A stretch of DNA of 51,497 nt from Haemophilus massiliensis. Lineage in GTDB: Bacteria > Pseudomonadota > Gammaproteobacteria > Enterobacterales > Pasteurellaceae. The stretch lies in the NCBI GenBank assembly GCA_000752995.2, contig LM994636.1:788313-839809 (forward strand). Reading direction: 5' to 3'. Positions 48,673 through 51,497 of the stretch are shown piece after piece. The translations under genes and the position numbers were made by a program. Each line of letters opens with the position of its first letter. Positions within the stretch are counted from its first letter, which is position 1. Below the pieces are notes generated by a model. The model made no database searches, was not told where the DNA came from, and was given only the letters and a program-made list of their open reading frames with translations.

Positions 48673-50709
48673 ATGAACAACAAAATTAATACTAAACCTT
48701 TCATGTTGCATTCTGATTTTTCGCCCTCCGGTGATCAACCTCAGGCAATTGAAAAACTGGTGGAAAATCTTAATGACGGCTTAGCGCATCAAACTTTGCT
48801 GGGGGTGACCGGTTCGGGCAAAACCTTTACCATTGCCAATGTGATTGCCCGTTTAAATCGTCCGGCGATGCTGCTGGCGCCGAACAAAACCCTTGCTGCG
48901 CAGCTATATGCGGAAATGAAAGCGTTTTTTCCGGAAAATGCGGTGGAATATTTTGTTTCCTATTATGATTACTACCAGCCGGAAGCCTATGTGCCGAGCA
49001 GCGATACCTTTATTGAAAAAGATGCTTCTATTAACGATCAAATTGAACAGATGCGTTTATCTGCAACCAAATCGTTTTTGGAACGGCGTGATACCATTGT
49101 GGTAGCCTCGGTGTCTGCGATTTACGGTTTGGGTGATCCTGACAGCTATCTGAAAATGATGCTGCATTTGCAAACCGGAGCAATTATCGATCAGCGTCAG
49201 ATTCTGGCGCGTCTGGCGGAATTGCAATATACCCGTAATGATCAGGCATTTCAGCGCGGCACTTTTCGAGTACGCGGTGAAATTATTGATATTTTTCCTG
49301 CCGAATCGGATGAGCAGGCGGTGCGTATCGAATTATTTGATAATGAGATCGAGCGTTTGAGCCTGTTTGATCCGCTGACTGGCACCGGGTTCGGTGCTGT
49401 TCCGCGTTTTACCGTATACCCGAAAACCCATTATGTCACGCCGCGGGAACGGATTCTGGACGCCATTGAGAAGATCAAAGAAGAACTGGCAGAGCGGCGC
49501 AAGGTATTGTTAGCAAACAATAAGCTGTTGGAAGAGCAGCGGCTGACTCAGCGCACGCAGTTTGATATTGAAATGATGAATGAGCTCGGTTATTGCTCGG
49601 GAATTGAAAATTATTCCAGATATTTGTCTGGTCGCAATGAGGGCGAACCGCCGCCGACCTTGTTTGATTATATTCCGTCGGACGGTTTGCTGATTATTGA
49701 TGAATCCCATGTGACCGTGCCGCAAATCGGCGGGATGTACCGCGGTGACCGTTCGCGTAAAGAAACGCTGGTGGAATACGGCTTTCGTCTGCCCTCTGCA
49801 CTGGATAACCGTCCGCTGCGCTTTGAAGAATTTGAACGCTTGGCGCCGCAAACTATTTATGTTTCTGCAACGCCGGGGCCGTATGAATTGGAAAAATCCG
49901 GCACTGAGATTATCGATCAGGTAGTGCGTCCGACCGGTTTGCTTGATCCTGAAATTGAAATACGACCGGTATCGATTCAAGTGGATGATCTGTTATCGGA
50001 GGCGCGCTTGCGCGCCGCACGCAATGAGCGAGTGTTGGTAACCACCTTAACCAAACGCATGGCAGAGGATCTGACCGATTATCTGGAAGAACACGGCGTG
50101 CGGGTGCGCTATCTGCATTCGGATATTGATACGGTGGAACGGGTGGAAATTATTCGTGATTTGCGTTTAGGCGAGTTTGATGTGTTGGTGGGAATCAATT
50201 TGTTGCGCGAGGGACTGGACATTCCGGAAGTTTCTTTGGTGGCGATTTTGGACGCCGATAAGGAGGGTTTTTTGCGTTCGGAGCGTTCGTTGATTCAGAC
50301 AATCGGACGGGCGGCACGAAATTTACAAGGCAAAGCGATTTTGTATGCGGACAGCATCACAAAATCCATGGAAAAAGCCATTACCGAAACGCAGCGCCGG
50401 CGTGAAAAACAGATGAAATCTAATGAGGAACATGGCATCGTACCGCAAGGATTAAATAAAAAAGTGGGCGAATTGCTGGATATCGGACAGGGAACGGTCA
50501 ATAAAGTCAAACATAAACAACGCGTACAAAAAGCGTCAGAACCGACCGCACTTTATCATGTGCCGAAAACTCCGAAAGAATATCAACAGCAAGTCAAAAA
50601 ACTTGAGCAGCAGATGTACAAGTATGCGCAGGATCTGGAGTTTGAAAAAGCCGCCGCGGTACGGGATCAGCTGCATGAACTGCGGGAACGCTTTATGGTA
50701 AATTCATAG
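48673..50709 (+). CDS. uvrB: UvrABC excinuclease subunit B
   Basis: UvrB is the damage-verifying helicase-like subunit of nucleotide excision repair; it is loaded by UvrA and recruits UvrC. The start is the ATG of [25 protein letters not shown], giving 678 residues (E. coli 673). Walker A GVTGSGKT is at 44-51. The damage-probing beta-hairpin is at [16 protein letters not shown] (about 95-110). Helicase motifs [14 protein letters not shown] and TIGRAARN follow. The UVR domain that binds UvrC closes the protein ([21 protein letters not shown]). An uptake signal is inside (50545-50553). Confidence 0.98.
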   Translation: MNNKINTKPFMLHSDFSPSGDQPQAIEKLVENLNDGLAHQTLLGVTGSGKTFTIANVIARLNRPAMLLAPNKTLAAQLYAEMKAFFPENAVEYFVSYYDYYQPEAYVPSSDTFIEKDASINDQIEQMRLSATKSFLERRDTIVVASVSAIYGLGDPDSYLKMMLHLQTGAIIDQRQILARLAELQYTRNDQAFQRGTFRVRGEIIDIFPAESDEQAVRIELFDNEIERLSLFDPLTGTGFGAVPRFTVYPKTHYVTPRERILDAIEKIKEELAERRKVLLANNKLLEEQRLTQRTQFDIEMMNELGYCSGIENYSRYLSGRNEGEPPPTLFDYIPSDGLLIIDESHVTVPQIGGMYRGDRSRKETLVEYGFRLPSALDNRPLRFEEFERLAPQTIYVSATPGPYELEKSGTEIIDQVVRPTGLLDPEIEIRPVSIQVDDLLSEARLRAARNERVLVTTLTKRMAEDLTDYLEEHGVRVRYLHSDIDTVERVEIIRDLRLGEFDVLVGINLLREGLDIPEVSLVAILDADKEGFLRSERSLIQTIGRAARNLQGKAILYADSITKSMEKAITETQRRREKQMKSNEEHGIVPQGLNKKVGELLDIGQGTVNKVKHKQRVQKASEPTALYHVPKTPKEYQQQVKKLEQQMYKYAQDLEFEKAAAVRDQLHELRERFMVNS

Positions 50710-50774
50710 TCTGTAAAAAACACTTGGTATGCCGACTACATCACCAAGCCTTTTCGTCCTGATTTCATTTTAAC

Positions 50775-50801
50775 GGCGGCATAGTGGATGCCGCCTTTTT
50801 T
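50775..50801 (+). terminator. Rho-independent terminator of uvrB
   Basis: GGCGGCAT (50775-50782) and ATGCCGCC (50788-50795) with a 5-nt loop, then TTTTTT. Read in the other direction there is no U-run, so it serves uvrB rather than the convergent protease gene. Confidence 0.88.
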
Positions 50802-50812
50802 ATCTCGCTGCG

Positions 50813-51497
50813 TTATTGAATAAGCAGATAAAAATTAGAATCGCCGCGCAGAATATTCAATGCGACCGCAGATGGTTTACTGTCCAGAATTTTACGCAAC
50901 TGTCCCAGATTTTCCACCGGCTGACGGTTTACGCCGATAATAATATCGCCCGCTTTCAGGCCGCGCTGTTCCGCCAACGATTTTGCCTTAACGTTTGTGA
51001 TTGAAACGCCTTTCTGACCTTTTTCAGTGTAATTAGTCAGATCTGCGCCGTCTAACGCCGGTAAAATACCGCTTGCGTTAGCCTGACTCTGTTCATCGGA
51101 TTGCAGCGTAACTTTGGTGTTCTGTGATTTACCATCGCGCAAATAGGTCAGTTCAATGGCTTTACCTGCACCGGTGGTTGCAATTTTTGCTCTTAATTCG
51201 GCAAAACTTGCCAATCGTTGACCGTTGATCGCGGTGATCACATCACCGGCTTTAATACCGGCTTTTTCCGCCGCAGAATTCGGTAATACTTCGCTGACAA
51301 ATGCGCCTTGCTGGGCGTCAACATTAAAGGCTTTCGCTAAATCGGTGTTTAATTCACCGCCGCGGATACCCAGCAGCCCGCGCCGCACCTCGCCGTATTC
51401 CAGAATTTGTTTAACCAGACTGTCTGCCATATTGCTTGGAATAGCAAATGCAATACCCGCATTACCGCCGCTCGGTGAAATAATGGCGGTGTTGGTT
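50813..51497 (-). CDS. DegP/HtrA-family periplasmic serine protease, N-terminal part missing
   Basis: The C-terminal part of an HtrA-family protease/chaperone that handles misfolded envelope proteins. The frame stays open to the window edge. The first visible residues (NTAIISPSGGNAGIAFAIPSNM) are the end of the protease domain just after the catalytic serine, which lies outside. Two PDZ domains follow: PDZ1 with RGLLGIRGGELN ... FVSEVLPNSAAEKAGIKAGDVITAINGQ, and PDZ2 with GVSITNVKAKSLAEQRGLKAGDIIIGVNRQ. It ends in NFYLLIQ. Two PDZ domains mean DegP or DegQ rather than DegS; I leave the symbol open. Confidence 0.93.
   Translation of the reverse strand, partial: TNTAIISPSGGNAGIAFAIPSNMADSLVKQILEYGEVRRGLLGIRGGELNTDLAKAFNVDAQQGAFVSEVLPNSAAEKAGIKAGDVITAINGQRLASFAELRAKIATTGAGKAIELTYLRDGKSQNTKVTLQSDEQSQANASGILPALDGADLTNYTEKGQKGVSITNVKAKSLAEQRGLKAGDIIIGVNRQPVENLGQLRKILDSKPSAVALNILRGDSNFYLLIQ

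Overview
This is a piece of Pasteurellaceae (Gammaproteobacteria) chromosome. The main evidence is at least 28 exact copies of the 9-bp DNA uptake signal AAGTGCGGT or its complement; about 0.4 would be expected by chance in a window this size. This is the Haemophilus influenzae ('Hin') subtype used by Haemophilus, Aggregatibacter, Pasteurella and the Basfia/Mannheimia succiniciproducens/Actinobacillus succinogenes group. Gene content (zevAB, ptsHI-crr, a three-lipoyl-domain aceF, metY-rimP-nusA-infB) and the moderate GC content (mid-40s % by eye) fit a Basfia-like or A. succinogenes-like organism, but I cannot fix the species. The window is mostly core genome. I see no insertion sequence, prophage, integrase or CRISPR array.

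Layout. 1-2520: 3' part of rarA, then serS. 2604-6664 (minus strand): ribA, accA, pdxY, tilS. 6728-8438: pgpB and nagK. 8487-10064: a DUF1439 exported protein, a divergent Bud32/LPS-kinase-like protein and, overlapping its stop codon, a tiny glycine-rich lipoprotein too short for routine gene calling. 10244-16347: initiator tRNA followed by rimP-nusA-infB-rbfA-truB, the classic translation/transcription operon. 16446-18424: two tandem tRNA-Gly(GCC) genes, orn and rsgA. 18662-21321: the general phosphotransferase genes ptsH, ptsI and crr, with a CRP-like site placed for class I activation. 21681-27807: the pyruvate dehydrogenase operon aceE-aceF-lpdA. 27991-30552: an NlpC lipoprotein, a catalytically degenerate UmuD/LexA-like (S24) protein behind two LexA boxes, and the sstT serine/threonine transporter. 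30612-34833: modF, qmcA, nfeD, a flavodoxin-fold quinone reductase and a TorD-family chaperone. 35067-37454: a FepA-type catecholate siderophore receptor. 37527-40431: an accessory-looking module (GltS-type transporter, RraA-family aldolase-like protein, divergent LysR regulator). 40554-44936: lpxL/htrB, hldE and ettA. 45388-50709: the zinc import pair zevA-zevB, a YrbG-type Ca2+/Na+ antiporter, tRNA-Asn and uvrB. 50813-end: 3' part of a DegP/HtrA protease.

How the genes work together. Carbon enters through the PTS (HPr, Enzyme I, IIA-Glc) and pyruvate is oxidised to acetyl-CoA by PDH. Acetyl-CoA feeds fatty acid synthesis through AccA. Acyl chains and heptose are then used for lipid A and inner core LPS (LpxL, HldE). 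Metal and iron acquisition is represented by zevAB and the TonB receptor. Genome maintenance is represented by rarA, uvrB and the SOS-type S24 gene.

The most unusual things seen are: (1) the stand-alone UmuD-like protein that has lost both residues of the Ser/Lys dyad at exactly the conserved spacing and sits behind a promoter carrying two LexA boxes; (2) the HGRP-loop kinase-like gene translationally coupled to a 43-residue lipoprotein; (3) a strong minus-strand terminator with no gene feeding it, downstream of a CRP-like site, which suggests an unannotated small RNA; (4) a perfect 10-bp helix able to hide the ribosome binding site of the siderophore receptor; and (5) the LysR/RraA/GltS module. 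None of these has been shown experimentally here to be a new system.
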